A stretch of DNA of 64,000 nt from Gambelia wislizenii (Eukaryota; Chordata; Lepidosauria; Squamata; Crotaphytidae). The stretch covers positions 160,801,001 to 160,865,000 of the forward strand of contig JAUMIR010000001.1 of the NCBI GenBank assembly GCA_030847615.1. The letters run 5' to 3'. Positions 43,656 to 55,322 of the stretch are shown in pieces (position 1 is the stretch's first letter; each line of letters starts with the position of its first letter). The notes under the pieces are model-generated. The model was given only the letters and a program-made list of their open reading frames with translations. It was not told the DNA's origin and did no database searches. The position numbers and the translations under genes are program-made.

Positions 43656-44126
43656 AAGATCAATTTACACATACATTTATTGATAGTTGGTAAAACTGAC
43701 TCAGTAAATTAAAAGAGACATCTCCAGTGTCAGTGCAAGAAAGATCACTTGTAAAGGTTGGAAATCTGCTACACACACACACACACGTCATAATATTCCA
43801 GGTTTTTTTACTGTTTGAGTAGGGGGTTGAAATTATTTGGGACTCAGGGGTTCAACATAAACAGCAGGCCTAACCATAATCCAAATACAGGAGTGGTTAA
43901 ATGACTATAAACAGCACCAAGTACTAGCTGGTGATTGAGTCTTACCCCTATAAATCAGTGCTGCAGTGTTTGGAAACATGAGATAAGATTCCCCACCTGG
44001 ACTGCTGTTGTGAATTAGGTCTTGGATCAAGGTCATCACCCTGGAATAGATTTGCAAATGATCAAGTTGAGACTAAATCTACACACAGAAAAGATTTATT
44101 AATATATGCAGCAGGTGTTTGTGGCG
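43656..44126. other. No gene recognised
   Basis: It contains a (CA)n tract at about 43770-43786 and nothing else recognised. Confidence 0.5.
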
Positions 44127-44225
44127 TGGGTGTGTGTCTTCAAGTCACCTTTTGACTTATGGCAACCCCATGAATTTCATAGGATTTGCTTAGCCAAAGA
44201 ATACTTGTAGGTGGTTTTGCCTGTT
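44127..44225 (-). mobile_element. SINE 3' fragment
   Basis: 'GTGTCTTCAAGTCACCTTTTGACTTATGGCAACCCC..TTTGCTTAGCCAAAGAATACTTG' matches the body of the tRNA-derived SINEs at 20318 and 24265. The tRNA-like head is missing. Confidence 0.65.
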
Positions 44226-44307
44226 CCTTCTTTTGAAATAAGGCTCAGGAGAAGAAAGCATATATAGTCCCTTCAGGCAATAGATGCCATTCTTCCTCAA
44301 AAGCCAG

Positions 44308-44520
44308 GTTTCTTTCACACTACACAGTTATAGTACTTTGCTACCACTTTAACTCCCATGGCCCATCACAAGGGTTCAGTTTGTAGTTTCATGAGGAAAT
44401 TAGAGTTCTGTTCAAGAGCTCTACTACTTCACCAAACTACAAATCTCAACATTTTGTAGGATGAAGCCATGGCTGTCACAGTGTTATCAAAGTACAATGG
44501 GTGTGTAGGGTGAAAGAAAC
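44308..44520. mobile_element. Palindromic MITE ('TTTAACTCCCATGG' family)
   Basis: The left half has 'TTTCTTTCACACTACACAG', 'CCACTTTAACTCCCATGGCC' and 'GTTTGTAGTTTC'. The right half has 'CAAACTACAAATCTCAACAT' and 'AGCCATGGCTGTCACAGTG', and ends 'TAGGGTGAAAGAAA', the inverse of the left end. Same family as 8493 and 15972. Confidence 0.7.
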
Positions 44521-44859
44521 TGAATGCATATTGGGTCCCCTAAACACAGATGACTTGTCTCAATGTCCCCATTCCTTAAGTTGGCACTGCTTTCCCCTTT
44601 CCCCAGGGCAAAGGCCAGTCTTATATATCTATGCCAGTCATCAAGAAGATACTGGAAGCAACCTGCAGGGGCATTTTGGGAGAGGGCACTGCCACCCACT
44701 CCTGTGCAACTCAGCTCTCTACCAGTGAAAGGGTAGCCCCTAACTTTCTAGTGAGGTACTAGTATAGCCAGACTGCTGCCATGAATGTTTATTGTACGTT
44801 TGGCTGATCCTAACTGGTTGCATAAGGTTTATGTCTCTACTTAACTGAGTGCCTGTGAC
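44521..44859. other. No gene recognised
   Basis: Nothing recognised. Confidence 0.5.
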
Positions 44860-44861
44860 TA

Positions 44862-45113
44862 CAGGACCACCATATCCACTGGGGATTGGTTCGGGGGGGG
44901 GCGCGTGGATATCCAAAACCGTGGATAATAGCGAACACCATTGAAAATAATGGGACCTCTGCTTTAAAAACCATAGAGTTGCCTTGGAGGACCTAGAAAA
45001 TGGCTAGAGGACACATTTTCTAGGAAGACTCTATGGTAGGTGTGCTGTTTCATTGTCCTGTGGATAACTGAATCAGTGGATAATGAATCAGTTCATATGG
45101 GGATCCTAATGTA
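44862..45113. mobile_element. Tigger/pogo-like MITE
   Basis: It begins after TA with CAGGACCACCATATCCACTG and ends '..ATGGGGATCCTAATG' before TA. The interior has 'GTGGATAATAGCGAAC', 'ACCATAGAGTTGCCTTGGAGGACC' and 'TAGGAAGACTCTATGGTA' (in parts). TA flanks and end type fit Tc1/mariner-pogo elements. The same subfamily is at 48100 and 49094. Confidence 0.7.
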
Positions 45114-45504
45114 TAAGTACTCAGGATGCCTGAGCTTCTGTTAAGGTAGTCTTGACCCTCTCCATCCCTACTTGAAGCTGTAAACAGTGTTCCATCACCC
45201 TAAGAGAATGAGAGTGATTTTTGATAAAACTGAAAATGGAAGGATAATACCAAACATCAGTTATACCTCCTATCCACCCATTCCTTCTCGTGTGCTGGGG
45301 CCAGCCTGCTGATAGCTATCAGAATTTCATGCTGGCAAAGAGGATTTGGCTTTTTCTATTATGGTATTGATTGAATTCAAGGACCAAGTTGTTAGTTAGC
45401 AACTGGGTTGGCTAAGGAACTCAAAAAGCCAGAGTAACCCTTGCATGTGATTCCAGACACATGAGGAAAGTAGGGACTTGCATGTTGGTCCTGTCCTCCT
45501 AAGT

Positions 45505-45640
45505 CAGTGGTTCTCAACCTTTGGTCCTTCAAATGTTTTGGACTTCAACTTCCAGCAGTCTCAGCCAGTATGGCCAATGCTGAGGAATTCTGTGAATTCA
45601 AGTCCAAAACACCTGGAAGACCAAAGGTTGAGAACCACAG
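45505..45640. mobile_element. hAT MITE, 136 bp, near-palindromic
   Basis: Ends CAGTGGTTCTCAACCTTTGG and its inverse, CCAAAGGTTGAGAACCACAG. Flanks TCCTAAGT (45497-45504) and TCCTAAAT (45641-45648) match at 7 of 8 positions. Confidence 0.9.
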
Positions 45641-45648
45641 TCCTAAAT

Positions 45649-46044
45649 CATCCTCCTGATCATTTATCTCTGCAAGCATCCAGGCTCAACTTTTGTAGCA
45701 GGCAGCCTACATTGTATTCATGTAGGCTTCCTGTGCAAACCCACATGAATTTGAAACCATGATTGCATGTGGATTCTCAGTCTTGCAGGAAGACTGCATA
45801 AGTAGAGGCTTCCCTCCACAGATCAGCCTAATTGCACAGAAGGTTGAGGGGATGGAGATGAGAGAGAAGCCACAAGTGTATAGAATTTTGTCATAGTGCC
45901 CATATGCATCTGCATGGGTTTTAATGTCATTAACAGTGGAATCACATTAAATAAACAAACAACATTAAGTGGGATTACATAATTATTTACAAGCTGGCAG
46001 ACCTTTAAAAGCTCCCATCAAGTATAGTACTTATCAGTGATTCC
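45649..46044. other. No gene recognised
   Basis: Nothing recognised. Confidence 0.4.
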
Positions 46045-46055
46045 AATAAATAAAT

Positions 46056-46079
46056 ACACACACACACACACACACACAT
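46056..46079 (+). repeat. (CA)n microsatellite
   Basis: About 11 CA units. Confidence 0.95.
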
Positions 46080-46282
46080 GTAAAATGGAAGAACTCTTTG
46101 CCTATACTGAATATATTAACCTCATGAACACCTCAATTTATACTAAACACGTAAAAAGCAAAGGATACCTAAAGAAAATGCCTTTATATCATAAAGTAGA
46201 CACTCAGTCAGACCAATGCTAATTTCAGAATAAACATCTAGTTTCATATATTGTTCTGTGCTGAACCATTCCAAATCTTGCC

Positions 46283-46420
46283 AAGAAAACCCCATAATAG
46301 GGTCGCTGTAAATTGGAAATGACTTGAAGACAGGGCCAGTTTAACCTGTCTGCCAAATCAGCATTGGCAGGGGGCCCCGAGGTCAAGAGAGGGCCCCATG
46401 CTGGCCTCCTTATCTGACAA
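46283..46420 (+). mobile_element. SINE fragment followed by a hAT MITE left half
   Basis: 46283-46330 ('GAAAACCCCATAATAGGGTCGC..GAAATGACTTGAAG') is a + strand piece of the tRNA-derived SINE. At 46331 the hAT-type end CAGGGCCAGTTTAACCTGTC begins and runs through 'GGCAGGGGGCCCCGAGGTCAAG'. That block is shared with 48007-48090. The right end of this MITE is not found here. Confidence 0.6.
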
Positions 46421-46514
46421 AGGAGACAGCCAGGAGACAGCCGGGAGGAGCTGCTGTTTTGCAGCCCCCTCCTACCCTCCTCCTCCAAAACCTCCTGCTG
46501 GCTTTTTTAAGTGT

Positions 46515-46645
46515 CAGAAAGAGAAAGAGAAAGAGAAAGAGAAAGAGAAAGAGAAAGAGAAAGAAGCAGCAGCCCTCCCTGGCAGAAGCTGGAGGGAGTT
46601 TACTGCTGCAAAATGCAAACCAACCAGGCACCTCAGAGAGGGTGA

Positions 46646-46677
<32 letters not shown>

Positions 46678-46775
46678 ATTTGAGGGTTGTCTTCCTCAGA
46701 AAGGGCTTCTTTCTTTCTTTCTTTCTTTTCTTTCTTTCTTCCCTTTCCTTCCTTCCACATAGATTCCCTCCAGCC

Positions 46776-46807
<32 letters not shown>
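46515..46807 (+). repeat. Cluster of microsatellites
   Basis: (GAAAGA)n at about 46517-46564, (GA)n at 46657-46674, (CTTT)n at about 46709-46740, and (AAT)n at 46777-46806. The last is the tail of the following minus-strand LINE end. Confidence 0.9.
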
Positions 46808-46810
<3 letters not shown>

Positions 46811-47150
46811 TTTATTTATACCCCGCCCCTCTGTTAAAACAATTGGGGTGGCTTACAAAAATTAAAATACAATACAGATAAAATCCCCAAACACCCCCAC
46901 CCCACCCTCCCCCATAAAAAAAATTAAAGAATTATAAATTAAAACCAACTGATCTAAAATCACAATTAAAAACAATAAATACAATAAAGTACTATAAATG
47001 GCCAGCGGACTAAAAGAAGCCAGGATCCCCTGAGGCCGGGATCTAATTAGGAAAGGCCTGCTGAAAGCGATCCGTCTTTAGTGCTTTTTTAAAGCTACTC
47101 AGGGTTGTTATCTGGAAAGCCTGTCTTTCCAGCTGCTTTTAACATGCCTT
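46777..47150 (-). mobile_element. L2-like LINE 3' end
   Basis: On the minus strand the segment runs through a C-terminal relic ('FKKALKTDRFQQAFPN' type) to 'GGGGCGGGGTATAAATAAATTTTA' (in parts), then an (ATT)n tail. 5'-truncated. Confidence 0.7.
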
Positions 47151-47236
47151 GGTTTCTCTCCCCACCCTTTCCCCCTTGGTCTTCAGCTTACTCCCCTTGC
47201 TGCCAACTGAGTTCAACCTGCAAAAGGAATGTGTGT

Positions 47237-47396
47237 CTGTTTGCCTATGTGCCTTCAAGTCATTGCTGACTAAGGCAAACCTACCATGGTGTTTTCTAGG
47301 CAAGGTTTGTTCAAAGGGGGTGTGCCTTTGCTTTCAAACCCTAGTCTCCATAGTCATAGTTCAATGCTGAAACTTCTACAACACTCTAGCTCTTTT
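47237..47396 (-). mobile_element. tRNA-derived SINE, eroded
   Basis: 'TGTGCCTTCAAGTCATTGCTGACTAAGGC', 'TTCTAGGCAAGGTTTGTTCAAAGGG' and 'TCAAACCCTAGTCTCCATAGTC' follow the order of the 24265 copy with deletions. Confidence 0.75.
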
Positions 47397-47511
47397 AACA
47401 GAAGAATATAAATTAAAATTTGGAGTGATATTACTGGGAACAATGGTTTTACTGTTGTCACTAAGCACACCAGTATCCCATTAGTGTTATGTGAGAGGCA
47501 TTGGCCTAGAG

Positions 47512-47860
47512 CAGTGGATCTTAACCTTTTCTTTACCAGGGACCCCCTTTAAATATCTTTTGTTGCCCCAAGACTTAACTCAAGATTTAAAACCCTAATA
47601 ATAATAGCTAATAATAATAGCTAACAACAACAACAAAATTACACCATACATTAAACTTTCCCTCAGAGGCACTCTTGCTTCTTCCTGCAAGTTTGTGGCT
47701 GGAGTGGATTGAATGGCAATGTGCAGGCCAAGCCAGCCAGCCCTTGCCTTGGTTCCTGTCACGTGGCTACTCCACTACAGGGAGAAGGTGGGCCAAGCAG
47801 CCTTCAAGCCTTTGTGGACCCCCTGTGAGAACATTGTGGACCCCAAGTTAAGAACCACTG
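47512..47860. mobile_element. hAT non-autonomous element, 349 bp
   Basis: Ends CAGTGGATCTTAACC and GTTAAGAACCACTG. Flanks GCCTAGAG (47504-47511) and GGCTAGAG (47861-47868) match at 7 of 8 positions. The interior includes AAC/AAT triplet tracts and no transposase. Confidence 0.85.
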
Positions 47861-47973
47861 GGCTAGAGAATGCTGGAAAAGGAACAATGCAACCAGACCT
47901 TGAGAAGGGTGCTGGCAGGGGGATTCTGGGAGGTGTAATCCAAGAGTAACTTTCCCAGGTTCTGAATGCAGCC

Positions 47974-48980
47974 TAGAATCATAGGGCAAGAAGGGACCCC
48001 AACAGCCAGGGCCGGTTTAACCTGTCTGCCAAATCAGCATTGGCAGGGGGCCCCGAGGTCAAGAGGGGGCCCCGAGGTCAAGAGAGGGCCCCGTGTTGGC
48101 CTCCTTAATATGAAAATAATGGGATTTCTGGTTTAAAATACCATAGAGTTGCCTTGGAAGGCCTAGAAAAGGGCTAGGGAAGACACATTTTCTAGGAAGA
48201 CTCTATGGTAGGTGTGCTGTTTTGTGTCCCATGGATAATGAATCCAGGGATACGGGGGTCCTACTATAATCTGAACATCCTGTACGGTGAATAGGTTAGG
48301 TTACATTGATCTGAGATAAACATATGGGGCCCCCAAAGTAAAGCATTGCAGGGGGCCCCAAAATTCCTTAAACCGGTCCTGCCAACAGCCATCCCATCCG
48401 ATCGGCTTCTGCCCTGCAAGGACACACAATCCGAGCATTCCTGACAGATGGCCTTCCAACCTATGTTTAAAAAATCCCAAAGAAGGAGACTCCACCATAC
48501 TCCAAGACAGCAGTACAGTATATTCCACTTCCAAACAGCTCTTACTGTCAGGAAGTTCTTCCTAACGTTTAGGTAGAATCTCTTTTCCTGTAGTTTGAAC
48601 TCATGGCTCTGTGTCCTACTCTCTGGAGCAGCAGAAAACAAGCTTGCTCCTTCCTCAGTATGACATCCCTTCAGATATTTAAACATGGCTATCATGTCCC
48701 CTCTCAACCTTCTCTTTTCCAGGCTAAGCATGCCCAGCTGCCTAATAGGACATAATGGCTTCCAGACCTCCCACCATCCTTCTCAGTATCTTTCTTGAAT
48801 TGTTGTCCCCAGAACTGGAAACAGTATTCCAGGTGAGGTCTGACCAAAGCAGAATGGAGTGATACTATTACTTCCCTTGATCTAGACACTCCTCCTATTA
48901 ATGTAGCCTAGAATCGCATTGGCATTTTTTGTTGCTGCATCACACTGCTAACTCATGTTCAGCTTGTAGTCCACTTTTTC
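47974..48980 (-). mobile_element. Older CR1 3' fragment split by a composite MITE
   Basis: A minus-strand CR1 3' end. The C-terminal coding relic at 48390-48980 ('[18 protein letters not shown]', '[19 protein letters not shown]') and the tail at 47974-47998 ('AGAATCATAGGGCAAG') lie on opposite sides of the MITE at 48007-48381. It is more diverged than the 27082 copy and was therefore probably the older insertion. Confidence 0.8.
48007..48381. mobile_element. Composite hAT MITE holding a pogo-like MITE, perfect 8-bp TSD
   Basis: Ends CAGGGCCGGTTTAACC and CCTTAAACCGGTCCTG. It is flanked by CCAACAGC exactly (47999-48006, 48382-48389). Its middle (about 48100-48266) is pogo-like MITE sequence ending '..GGGGTCCTACTA'. 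It joins hAT sequence 'TAATCTGAACATCCTGTACGG' at 48267. The hAT relatives at 4266 and 54016 lack this insert. Confidence 0.85.
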
Positions 48981-49093
48981 TTTTCTTTGAGGAAATCTAC
49001 ACCATTATGTTAATTGCGAATAAACAAAAAATATTATGTTAGTGCCTATAATATAGTTTTTTAACTAAATTATTGGTGGCAAATTATGTAATA

Positions 49094-49449
49094 CAGTAGG
49101 CCCCTCTTATCCACTGGGGATTGGTTCGGGGGGGGGAGGGCGTGGATTCTGAAAACCATGAATAATAGTGAATGCCATTGAAAATAATGGGACTTCTGGT
49201 TTAAAATACCATAGAGTTGCCTTGGAGGGCTTACAAAACGGCTAGGGAGGACACATTTTCTAGGAAGGCTCTATGGTAGGTGTGCTGTTTTGTGGCCCAT
49301 GGATAATGAATCCATGGATACGGGGGTCCTACTGTAATCTGAACATCCTGTACGGTGAATAGGTTAGGTTACATTGACCTGAGATAAACATATGGGGGCC
49401 CCAACATAAAGCATTGCAGGGAGGGCCAAAATTCCTTAAACCGGCCCTG
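49094..49449. mobile_element. pogo-like MITE joined to the right half of the hAT MITE
   Basis: The pogo-like part is 49094-49334, with CAGTAGGCCCCTCTTATCC and '..GGGGTCCTACTG' ends, flanked by TA. hAT sequence 'ATCTGAACATCCTGTACGG' follows and ends CCTTAAACCGGCCCTG... at 49449. The join is at the same base as in 48007-48381. The hAT left half is absent. Confidence 0.8.
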
Positions 49450-52400
49450 CTTGAAGACTCACAACGTTTTTTAATTTTTCATCAATAGACAAGTAATACA
49501 GTTTTTAAAATGAAAACACACACACTTGCATGATCAATCATCTTATATTTCATTTTTAAAATGAAGGTTAAAACAGAATTAACAATTTGCAGTAAATGTG
49601 ACCTCCCAAAATATTTAAGGTAAGACACTCTAGGTATGCAATATTAAGGTATATTTTCCTTGTAGTTCCTCTCAAAGATGTCATTGTCATATGCTGCATT
49701 TTCGATAAAAGCATGTAAAATGTACATGTCCACAAGTATCATTTTTTTCTGTGATAAACAGATTTCAAAAGTTTTTTTTAATCCAGAAATACAGGTTGAA
49801 TAGGTGTACACTGCCATCTAGACAAGGTTTTGAGAGCAGCACTGAAATTTAAAAGGAATTGCAATCATCAATGCAATGCAATGTTATTTCAAAATACATT
49901 AAAATGGAGAAGGTTATCTTATACATTAGTAGCTAAAATTAAATGTTCTGGAGTGCCATTTAGGGGGGAAGAACCATTTGGGGGGGAGAATCTTCAAAGA
50001 AACAGCTAATATACAAAACACCTTTAAAGCTGTGTGCTCAACACAAAATTATAAGGAACATGAATATTTAATTAGATATCAGATTCACAGAAGTATTTCT
50101 ATTACACTTACAAACCCTGTAAAGCAGGGGTAGGCAACTGAGGCCTTCCAGATATTGTTGGACTATAAATTCCCACAATCCAGTGACTTGAGCTGATGGG
50201 GTTTACAGTTCAGCAATATATGAAAAGCCACAGTTGTCCATCTGTTGCAAAGGGAGGTGAAAGAAAAAATATTAGACATGTCTATAAATACATTTTTGCA
50301 ACATAAAGGCAGATGGTATTTGTGTGTAATTAGAGCAGCAGAATTAATCTTTTTCTCTAGAAAGCAGAATAAGTAGCATTTCAAACCATATACACTCTGC
50401 TGATAACATCATACGAATAATTTCCCCAAATTACTAGTTTATCATCACGATTTTAACATGTGCTGGATGTATCTGCATGGAACATAAAAGCCAAAAATAA
50501 TGGCTTACTGATTTTGGGGTTATGTGTGCACTTGCATACAGCTCCTTTACTCTGCCATTTTATCCTTCCCTTTTGCAACCAAAAGAACAAGTCAGGAGTA
50601 AGCATTTACCCATACCACTTAACCATAGGGTTTCAATTTGGGTGACAAATACTAGCTTGTCTGCAAGCACTCAGCCATATTTTTAGGGTCACACATTAAG
50701 GGAAGCTACAGTTAAGTTCTGAATGCTGTTTTGTTTATGCAAAGGAAGGACAAAGCTGGCCACATGCAACTTCTCTATACCCAACATAGGGATGCAGAAT
50801 TCATGTATCAAGTTGCTTCTCATCTATCATTTCTTACCCCTTCTCAACAGGGATGTTTAAAGAATTGTGTTGTCTACATCATGTGTTCCTTGCTAGTTCA
50901 TATTTCATTTATTCATAACCCAGTTTCTTTCCTTATTCCAAACAGTCCTTTCCTAAAATCTTTTCCTTTATGTCACTGTGATTTTCTAAAATCCATTCCT
51001 TATTATCTATACATGCTGTTGTTTGACCAGAAAGTTAGTTGTTCATTGATAGTGATAATGTATAGGTAGTATCATAATCTTATTCCCTGTCCTCAGTTTC
51101 AGCCCAGCTTCATTATTCAAACCACCCTATGGACTGCGGACTGTGGGCGTTTCTACTCTTTGACTATTGTAGTATTTTCTGTCACAGAGGGAGAAAGAGG
51201 CACTGTCATGCACACTGTTTTGTATAAAGTGGTCACAAAAACTACTATTGAACACACATTAGGTGCCTCAAACTTTATCTCTTTTATCATTATCTACCTA
51301 CCTATTGTACCTGTCCTTCTGAAATTTTGTGCTACCTAGGAACATTTCTACAACATATGTATACAAAATGCCCATAAAATTCTGGGGGAAAGAAAATCCC
51401 TCTTAAGAGTCAAAATAAGTAGCTTTAAGTTTTTGTTTTTTTAAAAGAGTGACCTTCCTATAAAATCAATGTTAAATGCACCTAGCACAAAAACACCCTA
51501 AATGTATCTGCAAGAAATTCTGCAAGCTTTTCCCCTAAAGGCACCTCTGTAATGTAGTCCACTTTCATTCAAATTTACCATAAGAAACAAGTAAGGAAGC
51601 AAATTCTTTTTTAAACCTTCCCTCCTAATGCAATGGCACTCTTGCACAAAGCACCCTGCACCTCTGTGTGGGAAATTGTACTCATTACCTCAGAAAGGAG
51701 GCTATTATGCCTGCAAATTTAATCCAGTTCTCACAACAAGGAAAACCCTAACAACTTTTTTGTTGATGTTAACCAATGCTGCTCAATGGGTAACCACAAA
51801 GCTTCGAATTTCCTGAGGTGATAGTCTGATCTGGACCTAAATCAGATCAAATTACCTTCAAAGTGGTCAAAGCTGAATGGGGCTAATCACCAAAACAGGA
51901 TCGGAACACTCTCAGTGCAATAATTTATATGCAGTAGCAGAACTATAACAGGGTTCAGCTCTCTAATCAGTGTGCACCATAGCAACAACAACAACAAAAG
52001 GTGGGAGAGGGGTTGTGTAACCATTTTAAAGTATACCCATTAAGTCTGTAATTTGTGAGTGTCCTCATTAGACATATCATTCCTCATGTAATCAGACTTG
52101 AGTCAGCAAACCTGTTTGAGAATCATGTTCCTTTTAATATTTTATGATAGCAAATAGATTGATAGGTTCCTTTATGGCCCCAGTTTTACAATACTGTATT
52201 TTTTTTACAGTAACAACTTATGACTGCCAATTATACAAAGGGGTCTTAAAGTATACAATCACAGAGTTGATGTAAAAGATCTATTATGAAATAACTGTAA
52301 ACAGTTTCAACATTTAAGGCAAAAAAAACAAAACCCAGCCCAAAAGTCTACTGACCACAGTAAGTTTGTTGAGAATGACCAAAGACTTAATTTATATGGT

Positions 52401-52884
52401 AAAATATTTAGCAGTCTTTTTATGTACATAAGGGAAAGTTGGTTAACAACCAACATTTTTTAGTAATCACCCGCCCATTCTTGATTCCACAGCTGCCAAA
52501 TATTTTGAAACTTTGATGAACAGCCATGATGAGTGTTGAATATAATGCCGTTGAGTAAATTATCTCAGGTAGTTCTTTGCTACAAAAATAAAACGTGTCC
52601 TAATTTAATGTGAATAACTGTAGAGAGGAGCTTCAATGTATTCCTGTTCTTCTCCCTTTTGTAAAAACAAAAAGAAAACATGTCACAATGTGATACAGTT
52701 TCAACATGCATCTCTCAACATTTAGATTTGATTACTATGCACACTGAAATAGGAGGAAGCCCCACTGAATACAGTAGGATTTGCTGATGAGTACTTGCAC
52801 ATAGGATTGACTTGTGTATCTTACAGTTGATATTTCAAATAGTATTCCACCCAGCTACCCACCCAATGTGCAGTTTATCTAGAT
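49450..52884. other. Long stretch with no gene recognised
   Basis: AT-rich sequence. The only recognisable piece is a degenerate hAT-like end near 50128-50180 ('GCAGGGGTAGGCAACTGAGG'). Open frames are short and lack domains. No RNA gene, clear LINE or exon was seen. It could be unique intergenic DNA. Confidence 0.5.
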
Positions 52885-54411
52885 CAGACCTGCACAACTT
52901 GGCAGTAGGTAGGGGCCGAAATTAAAATAGGCTAAACTTCTAAGGGTCACACATAGGTTTTTAGCAGCTCACTTTCCAAGTAAAGGTAAGAATAAGATAG
53001 AGGGGTTAATGCTTCCTTAGAGGCATGGTTGCCAGCTTTTCAATAGGCTCTGCAGCTGTGGCTATAATGCTGGCTGGCTTTATGTACAGAAGAGCAGCAA
53101 GAGAGAATGTTTCCCCTTTCCCTTCCAGGAAAAGGCAGCCAGCATTATAGCCCATGGAGGGTCTTAAATGCAAACATGAGGGTATCCCAGCAGTTATTTT
53201 TTCCCCTGGTCAGTAGGCAACCCCATAAAGTGGCAACCCAAGAGTCTGTGTGGACAAGCCACCACAGGAACATCTTACTCTATTTCAAAGCTACGCTGGA
53301 AACTTGAGCAGGAACAGCATGAGCCAGATATACAAGCAACAGCAAATGCCAGGGAAAGTTGAGCAAATGCAACCCATTCCAGAGAATAGCCTCAGCACTC
53401 AGGACATGCTCAGAGAATCATTCACCACAGACGCTCCCCTCTTCCCAGGCCTTTGATTCCCAACTCAATGCCACAGCCTCCAGCAGCAAAGCAATTTGCC
53501 CCCTGGATAGAAAGTAAGGGAAAACAGATGGATTTCTTTCCCCCATCCTCCAGGCAAATCTTTCTGAAAGAACCAAACAGAGCAAACACGGTGGCAGGTG
53601 GAAAGGCGTGCAGAGGAAACCTGAGCCTTTTCCCGGGGTCCCTTTACCTGCCATTGGGCGGCAATTGATCAGGCTGCTGCAGGAGGGAAGAGGAGTTGGC
53701 TAAGCAGCTTCCTGCTGCCTCAAGGGAAGAGGTTCTTTCCCAGTATACTCGTATGAAGAGCATGTGATACGATGACCCGAAGCCAGCACCTCCAACGCCT
53801 CGACCCAGCTGCACCTTCTCACCCACCAGTGTGGGGGGCAAGCAGGTGCATCCGGGAGAGCCGCTCCGAGTTTGTGATGTGCTTTTTTTTTTTTTTTGAT
53901 TGGCTGTTCTGGGGTTGTTGTTTTTCAATAGTAAGATTGGTGGCCACCATCAACCAATCAGAACCTAACTGGTGGCACCAGAAAAGGCAAGCAGGTTCTT
54001 CTCCTCTCCCCTGCCCAGGGCTGATTTAAGGAATTGGGGGGGGGCTGCAACCCTAAATTTTTTTGGGGGGGCATATGTTTTTCTCAGATCAATGTAACCT
54101 AACTTAACCTAACCTATTCACAGTACAGGATATTCAGATTATTATTAATAATGTCTCTGCAGGAAGAGGGTTACGACAGGGCCCCTCCCAATGACAGGGC
54201 CCCCTGTGGCTGCAAGTGCTACAGGGCTCTTAAACTGGCCCTGCCCCCACCCCTGGCCCCCACCTCGTGAACTAGGGGGAAGGGTGGAGGACAGCAATTA
54301 GCTGTGGGAGAGGAAATCAAAATGTGCCTATTTATATCCTCTCTTCGTCGGCCGCACAAAATCCTTTGACAGGCCACTTCCGGCCCACAGGCCATATGTT
54401 GTGCAGGCATG
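52885..54411. mobile_element. 1.5-kb hAT-like element with perfect 8-bp TSD and non-transposase interior
   Basis: The left end is CAGACCTGCACAACTTGG; the right end, reverse-complemented, is CATGCCTGCACAACATATGG. It is flanked by ATCTAGAT exactly (52877-52884, 54412-54419). No transposase motif is seen. The interior (about 53000-54000) is GC-richer than its surroundings. On the minus strand it has two CCAAT-type sites (about 53900-53960) followed by a consensus splice donor CAG|GTAAAG (GT at 53646-53647). A hAT MITE (54016-54243) is nested in it. Confidence 0.7.
54016..54243. mobile_element. hAT MITE nested in the 1.5-kb element
   Basis: CAGGGCTGATTTAAGG ... CTTAAACTGGCCCTG ends. Flanks CCCCTGCC (54008-54015) and CCCCCACC (54244-54251) match at 6 of 8. 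Same family as 4266-4488, with the pogo target site empty. Confidence 0.75.
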
Positions 54412-54419
54412 ATCTAGAT

Positions 54420-55062
54420 TCTGATCTGGTTTCTTGCACATTTCTGTGATGCTGACAAGTCCTGGATCCCTTGGAGGATGATCTATGTCAAGGACAGGAA
54501 CAGTGTGTCCCTGTTGGTTCTCCTGGACCAGTAAGCAGAAAACCATAATTGAAATTATCATATTTTTTCTAAGCGATCTAGCTGAGTGTAACTGGGTGAA
54601 ACTATTTCCCAATACTTTTCATATGCCTTTTGGTAGAGTTTTCAAATGGTGTGGGCACTGACTCATGCCTTGCCTCTGGTGTCCCACTACTGATTAAATG
54701 TGACTGCTGCTCAAACAAATGGAAACTATGACAACAGTGCTATCAAGGTTAACTTATACGTACAGTAATTAGAAGAGTAACAAGAAACTCCAACATAGTC
54801 ATATATGACTTCAAAACAGAATTTTTTTCTAAAATGTGGAACTGGTTTATAGGGGAAGTTGAAAGACAAAGCCAAAAGGGTTGAATTTCTTCAGAATGTT
54901 CAAGGTTATTCAAAGCCATAACAGCAACACCTCAGGCACCTCAGGTATATCAGAGGTAAGGAAAAGTAATACAAAGGCCAAGAGATCAGGTTTAACAAGT
55001 TAACAAGCAGTGTCAATGAAGCTATTCAAACCCTCCAGTGAATTGTGGCGAACACAGTCTAA
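54420..55062. other. No gene recognised
   Basis: Nothing recognised. Confidence 0.5.
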
Positions 55063-55322
55063 GTACAGGTCACTCCTGTATCTGTGGAATCACAATATTC
55101 ACCATTTCAGTTATCTGTGGCTGAAAAAATAGGGACACATACCATAGAGTCATGCTGGAAAATGCCTAGAGAGGTATCCTCTCTAGGAATCGCTAGGTCC
55201 TCCAACACAACTCTATGGCATGTCCTTTATTTTAATAGGATTCACTATTACCTACAGTTTCACTTATAAATGGTAAGTCCAGGAACATTCCCTCCACGGA
55301 TATGGGGGGGGGGTGGCCTACT
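55063..55322. mobile_element. Tigger/pogo-like MITE, eroded
   Basis: Ends 'CAGGTCACTCCTGTATCTGTGG' and '..CCACGGATATGGGG..GGCCTACTG' are inverse and degenerate. The interior has 'ACCATAGAGTCATGCTGGAA' and a short palindrome around 'GAGAGGTATCCTCTC'. Confidence 0.6.

Noticed and set aside
46398..46881. Open frames rich in Lys-Glu or Leu-Phe repeats
   Set aside because: They translate the GAAAGA, GA, CTTT and AAT microsatellites.
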